Shown here piece by piece: positions 1 to 9,040 of a stretch of DNA of 64,000 nt (its first letter is position 1; each line of letters starts with the position of its first letter). Source of the stretch: Flavobacteriales bacterium (GTDB lineage: Bacteria > Bacteroidota > Bacteroidia > CAIKAF01); assembly GCA_022402535.1 (NCBI GenBank), contig JAKRSD010000029.1:1-64000 (forward strand). Direction: 5' to 3'. The position numbers and the translations under genes are program-made. The notes under the pieces are model-generated. The model was not told the DNA's origin and made no database searches. It was given only the letters and a program-made list of their open reading frames with translations.

Positions 1-2484
1 ACTCGTAGACAAACTGCTCTGGTTCAACTCGTCTTAAATCTTCCGAACACTTGTGCTGTAGACCCCGATTTGGTGTACATGGCTACCGCCTTGTCTGGAT
101 TCTCTACTTTTTTCCTGCCTTTCAACAAAGGCGTAAACAACGGTGCAGGCAATCCGGTAAATCCCAACGGGCTGAAAAGTGATTATTTATGGAAAGAGAT
201 ACTCACCAAACACAGCCTCAGCAACATCATTGAAAACTATGCCCAAATTGTAGAGGAAACGGATGAAGATACCGGCAAGGTAAAACGCAAACTGGTATTC
301 CCTCGTTACCATCAACTCAAAGTGGTGCAAAAGCTGTTGGCCGATTCAAAAGCAAACGGTGTGGGGCAGCGATACTTAATTCAGCATTCCGCAGGTTCAG
401 GTAAATCCAACTCCATAACCTGGTTAGCCCATCAGTTGGTCAGCCTGCACGATGCAGCCAATACTCAGTCTGTTTTTGATAGTGTGATTGTGGTAACCGA
501 CCGTAAAGTGCTGGACAAGCAAATACGAGACAACATCAAGCAATTTGCACAAGTGGCCAAAGTGGTAGAAGCCATTGATAAAGGCAGCAAGCAATTGAAA
601 CAGGCATTGGAAGATGGCAAAAAAATCATCATTACCACAGTACAGAAATTTCCCTTTGTGATGGATGAAATTGGCGAATTGGCAGGTAAGCGTTTCGCCA
701 TCATTATAGATGAAGCCCACAGCAGTCAAAGCGGAGAAACCGCATCAAAAATGAACTGGGTACTCAGCGACCGCAGCGAACCTTACGGTGATGAAGATAA
801 AATTCCTGACGAAGAACCGGAAGATACCGAAGACCAGATAAACCAAATGATTCAGCAACGCAAGATGCTGAAGAATGCCAGCTACTTTGCTTTTACGGCT
901 ACACCCAAGAACAAAACACTTGAAACCTTTGGCCGCAAAGGCATATTGCCGGATGATACAGCAGGAGAACCCGGCAAGTTTTACCCTTTCCACCTATACA
1001 GCATGAAACAGGCCATCGAGGAAGAATTTATTCTCGATGTGCTGAAAAACTATACCACCTATCAAAGCTATTACAAGCTCAATAAGGCGGTGGAAGAAAA
1101 CCCTGAATTTGAAACCCATCAGGCACAAAAGAAGCTAAGGGCTTATGTGGAGAATCATGCCTTTTCAATCAGGGAAAAGTCGAAAGTAATGGTGGATCAT
1201 TTCCACAGCGAAGTAAAAAAGCAGATTAAGGGTAAGGCAAAAGCGATGGTGGTAACCAAATCCATCAACAATGCCATTCAGTACTACAGGGCATTCAATA
1301 CGTATCTCAAAGAAATTCATTCGCCATACAAAGCCATCGTTGCTTTCTCCGGTAAACGAACCATTGATGGAGTAGAATACGATGAAGCCAAACTCAACGG
1401 TTTCCCAAGTGGCGATATTCCAAAGATGTTCAAGAAAAATGAATATCGTTTCCTTATTGTGGCCAATAAATTCCAAACCGGTTTCGACCAGCCTTTACTG
1501 CATACCATGTATGTAGATAAGAAGCTAACCGATGTGCAGGCCGTTCAAACGCTTTCACGATTAAACAGGGCGTACAAACCCGATAAGGAAGACACCTTTG
1601 TGCTTGATTTCTTCAACTCTGTAGATGACATCAAAGAATCGTTTGAGCCTTTCTACACCACAACAGTATTGAGTGAAGAAACCGATGCCAACAAGCTGAA
1701 CGATTTGCAGGATGCGTTGGATAACGCACAGGTGTACAGCAAAGATGATGTGATCAACTTTACCGACCTGTATTTCAAAAATGCAGACCGTACTGAATTA
1801 GACCCCATTATTGACGGCTGTGTGCATCAGTTTAAAACAGAACTCAATCCCGATGCTCAGGTAGACTTTTATGTAAAGGCAAAATCCTTTAACCGAACCT
1901 ACGCTTTCCTTTCAAAGATTTTATCCTTCAATAATCCATATTGGGAAAGGCTGTATTGGTTTTTGAAATTCCTAATGCCCAAAATTAAGCAGCAGGAAAA
2001 TGAAGATTTGGCAAAAGGCATACTGGAAGCCATAGACCTTGACAGTTACAGGCTCAGCAAAACAACCACCGACAACATCAAATTGCAGGGTGGTGAAGAA
2101 TTAGACCCAACCCCGGCAATAATGAAGGGCAAGAAAGGCGATAATGAGTTTGATGAACTGGAGGCCATCATTAATGATTTCAATACCCGTTTTGGCATTG
2201 ACAACTGGACGGATGATGATAAGGTAAAGCGATTCTTATTTGAACAGTTGCCTGCCGACTTAGCCAGAGACCAGGCTACGGTTAATGCAGTAATAAACTC
2301 AGATAAACAGAATGCAAAAATCACCTCCGATAAAAAAGTGGAAGACCTGATGCAGGATGTCATTTTCACCTATACCGATTTATACAAGAAGTTTACAGAT
2401 GATGCCGATTTCAAGAGGCAATACCTCGATTTTGTGTTTGATCGAATCTGGAAACAAAACCACAATATTCAACCCAATAAATAG
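1..2484 (+). CDS. hsdR: Type I restriction enzyme R subunit (HsdR), 5'-truncated by window edge
   Basis: This is the ATP-dependent translocase/nuclease subunit of a type I restriction system, missing its N-terminal nuclease region because the gene begins outside the window. The frame is open from base 1. Counting residue 1 at base 70, the Walker A motif SAGSGKS is at 107-113 and the helicase DEAH box at 214-217, followed by FTATPK and a long helical C-terminal region typical of HsdR. The block VYMATALSG..FFLPFNKG, then GAGNP.NPNG, is characteristic of HsdR. HsdM and HsdS are not visible and would lie upstream. The stop is 15 nt before mcrB, so the two are probably co-transcribed. The first ~57 bases do not read convincingly as HsdR in this frame (see findings). 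Identification is confident; intactness is not. Confidence 0.93.
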   Translation, partial: TRRQTALVQLVLNLPNTCAVDPDLVYMATALSGFSTFFLPFNKGVNNGAGNPVNPNGLKSDYLWKEILTKHSLSNIIENYAQIVEETDEDTGKVKRKLVFPRYHQLKVVQKLLADSKANGVGQRYLIQHSAGSGKSNSITWLAHQLVSLHDAANTQSVFDSVIVVTDRKVLDKQIRDNIKQFAQVAKVVEAIDKGSKQLKQALEDGKKIIITTVQKFPFVMDEIGELAGKRFAIIIDEAHSSQSGETASKMNWVLSDRSEPYGDEDKIPDEEPEDTEDQINQMIQQRKMLKNASYFAFTATPKNKTLETFGRKGILPDDTAGEPGKFYPFHLYSMKQAIEEEFILDVLKNYTTYQSYYKLNKAVEENPEFETHQAQKKLRAYVENHAFSIREKSKVMVDHFHSEVKKQIKGKAKAMVVTKSINNAIQYYRAFNTYLKEIHSPYKAIVAFSGKRTIDGVEYDEAKLNGFPSGDIPKMFKKNEYRFLIVANKFQTGFDQPLLHTMYVDKKLTDVQAVQTLSRLNRAYKPDKEDTFVLDFFNSVDDIKESFEPFYTTTVLSEETDANKLNDLQDALDNAQVYSKDDVINFTDLYFKNADRTELDPIIDGCVHQFKTELNPDAQVDFYVKAKSFNRTYAFLSKILSFNNPYWERLYWFLKFLMPKIKQQENEDLAKGILEAIDLDSYRLSKTTTDNIKLQGGEELDPTPAIMKGKKGDNEFDELEAIINDFNTRFGIDNWTDDDKVKRFLFEQLPADLARDQATVNAVINSDKQNAKITSDKKVEDLMQDVIFTYTDLYKKFTDDADFKRQYLDFVFDRIWKQNHNIQPNK

Positions 2485-2499
2485 CCACAGTAGTTTTTC

Positions 2500-5343
2500 A
2501 TGAGCATTGATAAAATCACAAAGCAACATGTTTTAGATGCGGTTGATAAAATCGAACGGGAAGGTATTGTATTAGAACCTTCAACCCGTTTTGATGTAGT
2601 CATCAATGGCAAAGCGTATCCGCCTAAAGAGGTGATGCGGTATGCCAATTTAATTGCCAATGGCACTAAGGATTGGCCATACAGTGGTGGTGAACCCACA
2701 AACAAGTATCTAAGGAAGTTTGAGTTTGAAATTGTTCCCAAAGGCGAAGAACCTGAAATGCCTGCTACCAAAGAAGGGTTCATTCAAATCCTCCAGCGAA
2801 TGGGGCAGGCAAATGCAACAAAGTTTTTTGGTGGTGCAGCCGATTTAATGGATAAGCTGAAGGTGCAATTAGATGATGCAAGACTTACCTATGGAACAAG
2901 AGCCAACAAGCGATTAACAATTACTATCGGGCAACGCTACTGTTATGCCTACATACCGGCAGAAGAAAATGCATGGCAGTTTATACACGATACAAAGATT
3001 CCAACAAGTGATGACATTGAAGTATCAAAGTACGATGGAGAGCCTTTGGCCTATTATTATCGCTGTTCCGGTGTAGATGCCATCTCAGCTAAGTTTGATG
3101 GACTTGTAAGAGCAGCCGAAAGGGAGTTGAGTAGAACTTCTGTTTCTGGCTTTAGGCGACACAACAATGCCATCTTTGAAAAGGCCGTTTTAGATGCTGC
3201 ATACAGAAAGCAATTGTTTGATGAAGCCTTTGGTACTGTTGTAAATCTAACTGGCAATGTTTGGAAGCTGGGCTGTAATTGGGGGAAAGGTGCTCCGAGT
3301 TTTTATGAGTTTATCAAAAAGCACTCAATGGTTATCGGAGTAAATGATAGAATGTACTCCATTGGCGATTTGGTTATGATCACAGAGGGGCAAACGGTTT
3401 TATCAATCGGAAAAATTCTTGAAGCACCATCACCATCTGTTAATTTTCCGGAGTATGAAGCCGATTTCGACATCCACAAAATTGACTATGATAGCAATGT
3501 AAATATCTCCAAAGTTGAATGGTATGAATTGTCAGAAGACGAAGTATTTACCTATCCATTACAACAAGGCATTTGCAGGGTTCATGCACCTTACAAGAAT
3601 ATTGCTTTAGGCATTTGGCATGATCGCTTTATCAATTATTGGGTATTCCAATGCAACCCGGCAGAATTTGATTATGCAAAGGCAGTAAAAAGCAATTTGC
3701 TGCACGATTGGACGGTAGCGGCTCATAAAGATAAAATCAAGACAAACGACAAAGTCATTCTTTGGCTTACCGGCAAAAGAGCAGGTTGTTACGCATTGGC
3801 ACGTATTACCAGCGACCCGGCTGAGGCAGGCATATCAACCGACAACCATCTCTGGAAATCAGAGCCGAAAATATCATTAAAAGTAGGTATTGAATTAACA
3901 CACAACCTGGTCGATAATCCGTTGCTGTGGCAAAACATTAAATCCACGAAAGGTTTAGAGGAATTGAAAGTTGGCAATCAGGGAACCAACTTTTCAGCAA
4001 CCAGAAAGCAGTATCACACCCTGTTGAAATTAATCGAAGTAAACACTCAGAATATGGGCAAGAAATTAGACTTGTACATCAATACAATACTGTATGGTCC
4101 TCCCGGCACGGGCAAAACCTACAAGCTCAACCAATACAAAGAAACCCACTTCACCGATAGAGGTGTTACCAAAAGTGCAGAGGATGTACTGAAGGAGAAA
4201 GTGAATGCTTATCCCTTTTGGAAAGTGTTGGGTGCTGTATTGGGTACATCATCCAAGTCACTGACTGTTGGAGAAATTATTGAACATCCAATTGTAAAGG
4301 CAAGAATTAACCCTGCAAACAAAACAAAGCCGAACAACCTTGCATGGGCAGATTTGCAATCGTATGCTGATGATGAATCAACACAATTAGAAGGCAAATA
4401 CCGCAGGTCAATAAAACTGTTTCATAAAGACGAGGACAGCAGGTGGAAAATAGCGGATGACAAAAAAGAAGATTTAGCTGACATTATAGATCAGGAATTA
4501 TTAGACATAGCCGCCAATCCGGTACAGCAACCAGTACAAAGTGCCACTTTCAAAACCCGGTATAATTTCATTACGTTCCACCAGAAATACAGCTACGAAG
4601 ATTTTATCGAAGGAATTAAGCCGTTGCTTAGCAGTGAAGATGCAGAGGAACAGTCAGGTGAATTGCAGTTTGAATTAAAGAAAGGCATCTTTTACAACAG
4701 TTGTCTGGAGGCATTGCGTTTAGTGGGTTATGATTCATTTGAAGCCTGCTATCAGGATTCAGCAGAAAACAGGATTGCAAAGTTTGAAACGGCAAAATCC
4801 AATCCATCCATGCAGTTTGCTTTGTTCATTGATGAAATAAACAGGGCTAATATTTCAGCAGTATTTGGTGAACTCATTACCCTTCTTGAAGATGACAAAC
4901 GTATAGGGGCAGACAATGAGATGTGGTTAGAATTACCATACTCTAATGAGAAATTCAGTGTGCCAGGGAATTTGTATGTTATTGGCACAATGAACACAGC
5001 CGACCGTTCAATTGCTTTATTGGATATTGCTTTGAGAAGAAGGTTTGAGTTTAAGTCACTCTACCCTGAATACATAGAATCCGAATGGTGGCCATCACTG
5101 CTGGAAGCCTTGAATCAGGCCATTTATAATTGGAAGAAGAACCCTGATTTTTTTATTGGCCACGCCTTTTTTATAAACAAACCCGAGGCAGACCGTGCCA
5201 AGATATTGAACACAAAGATTATCCCCCTGCTTTATGAATATTGCCAAAGTAATTCGGCTACAGTGAAAAACATTTTAAGTGAGGCAGGTGTAGCTTTAAA
5301 ATCAACGGGCATCAAAGAAAATTTTCAAATTATTGCTGAGTGA
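2500..5343 (+). CDS. mcrB: McrB-type AAA+ restriction GTPase with N-terminal ScoMcrA-like head and EVE domain
   Basis: This is the motor and target-recognition subunit of a modification-dependent restriction system, 947 residues. Residues 1-80 resemble the N-terminal head of ScoMcrA-like proteins (KITKQHVLDAVDKIEREG, then YPPKEV). Residues ~80-240 are unrecognised, and ~245-375 look like a PUA-type fold (WKLGCNWGKG...GDLVMI). Residues ~379-515 form a clear EVE domain (YWVFQCNP, VILWLTGKRAGCYALA), a family that reads modified bases. The AAA+ module has Walker A GPPGTGKT at 533-540, Walker B with D778/E779 (FIDEINRAN) and the McrB-type MNTAD at 831-835. It overlaps mcrC by 4 nt (GTGA) and lies 15 nt after hsdR. 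The base modification recognised cannot be told from sequence alone. Confidence 0.93.
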   Translation: MSIDKITKQHVLDAVDKIEREGIVLEPSTRFDVVINGKAYPPKEVMRYANLIANGTKDWPYSGGEPTNKYLRKFEFEIVPKGEEPEMPATKEGFIQILQRMGQANATKFFGGAADLMDKLKVQLDDARLTYGTRANKRLTITIGQRYCYAYIPAEENAWQFIHDTKIPTSDDIEVSKYDGEPLAYYYRCSGVDAISAKFDGLVRAAERELSRTSVSGFRRHNNAIFEKAVLDAAYRKQLFDEAFGTVVNLTGNVWKLGCNWGKGAPSFYEFIKKHSMVIGVNDRMYSIGDLVMITEGQTVLSIGKILEAPSPSVNFPEYEADFDIHKIDYDSNVNISKVEWYELSEDEVFTYPLQQGICRVHAPYKNIALGIWHDRFINYWVFQCNPAEFDYAKAVKSNLLHDWTVAAHKDKIKTNDKVILWLTGKRAGCYALARITSDPAEAGISTDNHLWKSEPKISLKVGIELTHNLVDNPLLWQNIKSTKGLEELKVGNQGTNFSATRKQYHTLLKLIEVNTQNMGKKLDLYINTILYGPPGTGKTYKLNQYKETHFTDRGVTKSAEDVLKEKVNAYPFWKVLGAVLGTSSKSLTVGEIIEHPIVKARINPANKTKPNNLAWADLQSYADDESTQLEGKYRRSIKLFHKDEDSRWKIADDKKEDLADIIDQELLDIAANPVQQPVQSATFKTRYNFITFHQKYSYEDFIEGIKPLLSSEDAEEQSGELQFELKKGIFYNSCLEALRLVGYDSFEACYQDSAENRIAKFETAKSNPSMQFALFIDEINRANISAVFGELITLLEDDKRIGADNEMWLELPYSNEKFSVPGNLYVIGTMNTADRSIALLDIALRRRFEFKSLYPEYIESEWWPSLLEALNQAIYNWKKNPDFFIGHAFFINKPEADRAKILNTKIIPLLYEYCQSNSATVKNILSEAGVALKSTGIKENFQIIAE

Positions 5344-6656
5344 GGTTATTCGAGTGGCATAGCGATTCTTTTGCCGGTCATCAATCAAAGCTGCCGGGAT
5401 TTGTCAATTACCTTTCTGGTGTTTGGCAAAACAGGAATCGGTATGTCGAATCAACCGAAGAACTAACAGAAGAAGAACAGCAGGAGGAGAAAATACAAAG
5501 GCAGCGTTTTTTTGATTTTACGATAGATGGTAAAATCTCTGCAAGAAACTATGTGGGCGTAGTACAATATGATGGAATCCGTGTTGAAGTGTACCCCAAA
5601 ATATTTGCAGATGATGAAGCAGAAAATACAAAGCTATGGCAACTCAACATGTTGTATTGGCTTTCTTATTGCCGGAAGGTGAAGTTTCCTTTTTCATTTG
5701 CCGATGTTTCTAAGTTGCAATTCGATGACTTTCTGGAACTGCTTATTTACATTTTTGCCAATTTTACCGAAGACGTTATTTCCAATCAGCCTTTTCAGGC
5801 ATACCAAACGGTAGGTGAAGAAACCCCGTTTTTAAAAGGGCGTATTTCATTTGAGGAGTACACCAAAAACAACCTTACAACTGGCAAATGGCAGAATTTC
5901 TATTGTAACCATGAACCGTTTGTTTACGATAATCTTTTCAATCGAATAGTAAAGTACGTTACAAAGCGTTTGCTTGCAGTCAGTGAAAACTTTCTGAATC
6001 AGGAACGGTTAAACGAGATTCTTTTTATCCTGAATGACGTTTCGGACATTCCTTGCTCTGCAAATGATTGTGATAAAGTCAAACTGAATCCTTTGTTTGC
6101 CGAACATAAACACATATTGGATCTGTGCAGGTTGTACCTGTCGAATCAGGTTATTGATTTGGAAGATGAGGACAGCAACAATTTCTGCTTTTTGCTGCCA
6201 ATGGAGTACATTTTTGAGGATTTCATTTTTGGCTTTGTTTCAGATAAGTGGCCAGCATTAAACATCAGAAGTCAGAGTACCGATTATCTTGCTCTCAGTA
6301 AAGGTTCTTCTGTTTTTCAAATTCGTAATGACATCTACATTCCCGATAAGCTGATAATTGACACCAAGTACAAAATCCGTTCAAATAATGATGGTCTGAA
6401 GGCTGGTGTAGCTCAGTCTGACCTTTATCAGATGATTAGTTATGCTTTAAGACGCAATTGCCGTAATGTCCTTTTACTTTATCCGGCAACGGTAAGTTCA
6501 TCCGCTATTGATGCAACATTTGCTATTCCTTCGGCTATGTTATCTGAGAATATAGAAATTGATGTGAGGAATATAAACATCGTTTTCAATAATTTGCAAA
6601 ATGCAGATATGACGATGAAATCAAGAATAACAACTTTAAACCCATTATTTCATTAA
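5340..6656 (+). CDS. mcrC: McrC-type nuclease subunit of 5-methylcytosine-type restriction system
   Basis: McrC partners McrB and supplies the DNA-cutting site. The 438-residue protein starts at a GTG overlapping the mcrB stop. The N-terminal half (FFDFTIDGKISARNYVGV, then VEVYPKIF) matches the McrC family, where it contacts the McrB ring. The C-terminal PD-(D/E)xK nuclease shows D331, D336, D341 and K343 within NDIYIPDKLIIDTKYK, and a downstream QMISYA segment typical of this fold. All expected catalytic residues are visible, so the nuclease should be active. The next gene, a pAgo, starts 12 nt after the stop, so McrC may be shared between a McrBC complex and the Argonaute; that last point is inference. 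Confidence 0.93.
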   Translation: MRLFEWHSDSFAGHQSKLPGFVNYLSGVWQNRNRYVESTEELTEEEQQEEKIQRQRFFDFTIDGKISARNYVGVVQYDGIRVEVYPKIFADDEAENTKLWQLNMLYWLSYCRKVKFPFSFADVSKLQFDDFLELLIYIFANFTEDVISNQPFQAYQTVGEETPFLKGRISFEEYTKNNLTTGKWQNFYCNHEPFVYDNLFNRIVKYVTKRLLAVSENFLNQERLNEILFILNDVSDIPCSANDCDKVKLNPLFAEHKHILDLCRLYLSNQVIDLEDEDSNNFCFLLPMEYIFEDFIFGFVSDKWPALNIRSQSTDYLALSKGSSVFQIRNDIYIPDKLIIDTKYKIRSNNDGLKAGVAQSDLYQMISYALRRNCRNVLLLYPATVSSSAIDATFAIPSAMLSENIEIDVRNINIVFNNLQNADMTMKSRITTLNPLFH

Positions 6657-6668
6657 GCAAAATACACT

Positions 6669-8729
6669 GTGCAGAATCTGTTGTTCAACATATTGAGTTT
6701 TGACTGGTACAAAGACAAGAAAACCGTTTATTTCGGCTTGTCTGAAGCACCACGTACAAAAAGAATATTTAAAACAGCCTTCCCGGAGCAGTTGAAAGAA
6801 GTATTTCCTGTGATTAAAGCAGGAACAGTTGATTTTGTTTATACAAGTTTTGGTTATGCCCAAGAAGGGTTTACACCTGTAGAGATTGATTTAAGGACAA
6901 GCAATATTGATTTTGCAAAGTATTATTATCGGGATACCCTGAGGTATTATTTCAGAACAAAGAAGAAGCAAATAGTACGGCTTGGTTTTATTGATGAAGT
7001 GGAAGTATGGGTTTCTTCAAAGAAATTTTCTACCAAAGAAATTAAGGTATATCAAAAATTTGCTCTGAGGATTCAGATTCAACCTGGAAGCAAATCACCT
7101 TCATTGCTTTTATCCTATGAAGGCAAATCAAAAGTCCTGCAAATACCCGTACCTGAAATTCTGAAGAAAGTACCGCCAAGAGCCATTTCAAAAGTTTACT
7201 ATGATGGTAACATTCATAAGTACGATGATTTACTTGAAATGGCAGATGTAGAGTTTGATAAAGCATTTCCTGTTCTAAGCATCGAACTGATTAAAGCATT
7301 GGATTATTCTTTTGATATACCACCAAAGGATAACAAGTACAAAAGATACTTTGATAACATCACTACTTTCTACAATCATTTTTTAAATAAGCCGGAATTT
7401 AAGAAGCTAATACCGTTGAGTGGGAATGGCTTTATAAAAGTTCCGGCTGCATACATTGGTCAGATAAAGCCTGAGAGCAGTAATCTTTCTTTTGAAAACA
7501 ACAAGCCGGGGAAAAATCCGAAGAAGGACTTCTATCGTTTAAAGCCTGCTGAGCCATCACCGTATAAGAACATCCATGTAATATTTGTTTACCACAAAGA
7601 TGATGAAGCCAAGAAAGATGAATTGAAACATTATCTGCAAAATGGCTTACGTCATTTTAAAGGCTTGTATGGGTATGCTGGTATTTTAAATTATATTGAA
7701 GATGATGCTTCAATGGTGTTCACAGACAAGTATAATCCTCTCCCTGAATTAGAAGCCAAGTTCACTTCCTACAAATATGACACAGCAAATGTCAAGTACC
7801 TTGCCATCTATCTTACTCCATTCACCAAAGAAGAAACCGCAAGGCAGGAAGAACGAATTTATGTGCAGGTAAAAGAGTATCTTCTTAACAGGGAAATTGT
7901 ATGCCAATCAATAGAGCCTAAAAATGTAGGTGGCGAAGAAACCGATTTTGTTTTCAGCCTTACCAATATGGCTGTTGCCATACTGGCAAAGTTGGGTGGT
8001 GTTCCCTGGAGATTGCACACCATTGAAAAGAAGGAACTCATTGTTGGTGTAGGTGCATTTAGGAATCCAAAAGACGGTGTACGTTATTTGAGTAGTGCTT
8101 TCAGCTTTGACAATACAGGCCGCTTCAACTCATTTGATTATTTCATGAAAGATGAAATTACAGAGTTGGCAGGAAGCATATCAGCAAAGGTTAGAGAGTT
8201 TGCAATGATTAATGGTGTTCCCAATCGCCTCATCATTCACTTTTACAAAAAGCTCAGTGAAGAAGAATTGCAGCCCATAGAAAAGGCTTTACAGGAAATG
8301 CAATTCCCTCGGCCAATTCCTGTTTTTATTGTATCCATAAACAAAACAGAATCCACAGACATTGTTGCCTTTGATATGGACTTCCCTGAGTTAATGCCTG
8401 TAAGCGGAACATACATTAGCATCGGCAACAAGAAATATATCCTCTTTAACAATGCAAGAACCGTAGAAGGTTTTAATAAGTATGACGGCTATCATTTTCC
8501 TGTGAAGCTGGCAATTGATTGCAACAAAAAGGAGTTGTTGAATGATGTGAATACAATACACGATTTAATTAACCAGGTCTATCAATTTAGCCGTATGTAT
8601 TGGAAAAGCCTATCCCAGCAGAATTTGCCGGTCACCATTAAGTATCCTGAAATGATTGCAGAGATTGCCCCATATTTTTCTGGTCCAGGAATACCTCAAT
8701 ATGGCAAGGATAAACTTTGGTTCCTATAA
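6669..8729 (+). CDS. Prokaryotic Argonaute (pAgo), MID-PIWI with degenerate catalytic site
   Basis: This 686-residue protein is a guide-dependent nucleic-acid-binding protein of the pAgo family, started by GTG 12 nt after mcrC. The diagnostic MID/PIWI junction is AKLGGVPWRL. The MID pocket residues Y398, K402, Q413 and K441 have the spacing 4/11/28, the same as I recall for the Y-K-Q-K pocket of Rhodobacter sphaeroides Ago, so a 5'-phosphorylated guide is likely bound. In PIWI the first catalytic Asp is replaced (IVGVGA, G462) and the region of the third reads IIHFYKK (Y526), so target cleavage is not expected. The C-terminus NLPVTIKYPEMIAEIAPYF is typical. The first ~290 residues would hold N/PAZ-like regions that I cannot assign. 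It could be a long-B-like or short-like lineage; only a phylogeny would tell. Confidence 0.88.
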   Translation: MQNLLFNILSFDWYKDKKTVYFGLSEAPRTKRIFKTAFPEQLKEVFPVIKAGTVDFVYTSFGYAQEGFTPVEIDLRTSNIDFAKYYYRDTLRYYFRTKKKQIVRLGFIDEVEVWVSSKKFSTKEIKVYQKFALRIQIQPGSKSPSLLLSYEGKSKVLQIPVPEILKKVPPRAISKVYYDGNIHKYDDLLEMADVEFDKAFPVLSIELIKALDYSFDIPPKDNKYKRYFDNITTFYNHFLNKPEFKKLIPLSGNGFIKVPAAYIGQIKPESSNLSFENNKPGKNPKKDFYRLKPAEPSPYKNIHVIFVYHKDDEAKKDELKHYLQNGLRHFKGLYGYAGILNYIEDDASMVFTDKYNPLPELEAKFTSYKYDTANVKYLAIYLTPFTKEETARQEERIYVQVKEYLLNREIVCQSIEPKNVGGEETDFVFSLTNMAVAILAKLGGVPWRLHTIEKKELIVGVGAFRNPKDGVRYLSSAFSFDNTGRFNSFDYFMKDEITELAGSISAKVREFAMINGVPNRLIIHFYKKLSEEELQPIEKALQEMQFPRPIPVFIVSINKTESTDIVAFDMDFPELMPVSGTYISIGNKKYILFNNARTVEGFNKYDGYHFPVKLAIDCNKKELLNDVNTIHDLINQVYQFSRMYWKSLSQQNLPVTIKYPEMIAEIAPYFSGPGIPQYGKDKLWFL

Positions 8730-8780
8730 TGATGATTTTCGGTACAGAAGAATAATCCTTCTCTGAAAATACAAGGAACC
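8719..8780. repeat. Nested inverted repeat at the 3' end of the Argonaute gene
   Basis: Three nested arms can pair: GGTTCCT (8719-8725) with AGGAACC (8774-8780), ATTTTC (8735-8740) with GAAAAT (8765-8770), and AGAAG (8746-8750) with CTTCT (8758-8762). The structure includes the last codons and stop of the pAgo gene. There is no T-run, so it is not a standard terminator; it could stabilise the mRNA end or mark a cassette border. Confidence 0.5.
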
Positions 8781-8785
8781 CACCC

Positions 8786-8799
8786 GGCCAACGCACAAG
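8786..8799 (+). repeat. 14-nt direct repeat GGCCAACGCACAAG, copy 1
   Basis: This is identical to bases 10066-10079. The two copies bracket the noncoding interval and the small unknown gene at 9683-9898. The core CCAACGCA also occurs at 9104 and 9192. Confidence 0.6.
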
Positions 8800-9040
8800 C
8801 ACGGCTAATGCAGTGGCTAACCCACAATGCCAACCCTTCCACTGCATCTATGGTGTTGCCGCCATTTTTAACTGTCATACTTTTTGTGGCTATGCTCCCC
8901 AAGCTTTTGGCACATTGCCTGTTCCGCTTCGCTACACAGCCAAAGAGCCAAGCCAACCCAAGCATAGCAACAAAAAGACGCTTCACTCCAACCACCACCA
9001 CCGTTCCGCTTATGCCAGTATAAAAATTGGCGGAAGCATA

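Noticed and set aside
8719-8780. Calling the Argonaute 3' hairpin a rho-independent terminator
   Set aside because: No T-run follows the stem on either strand.
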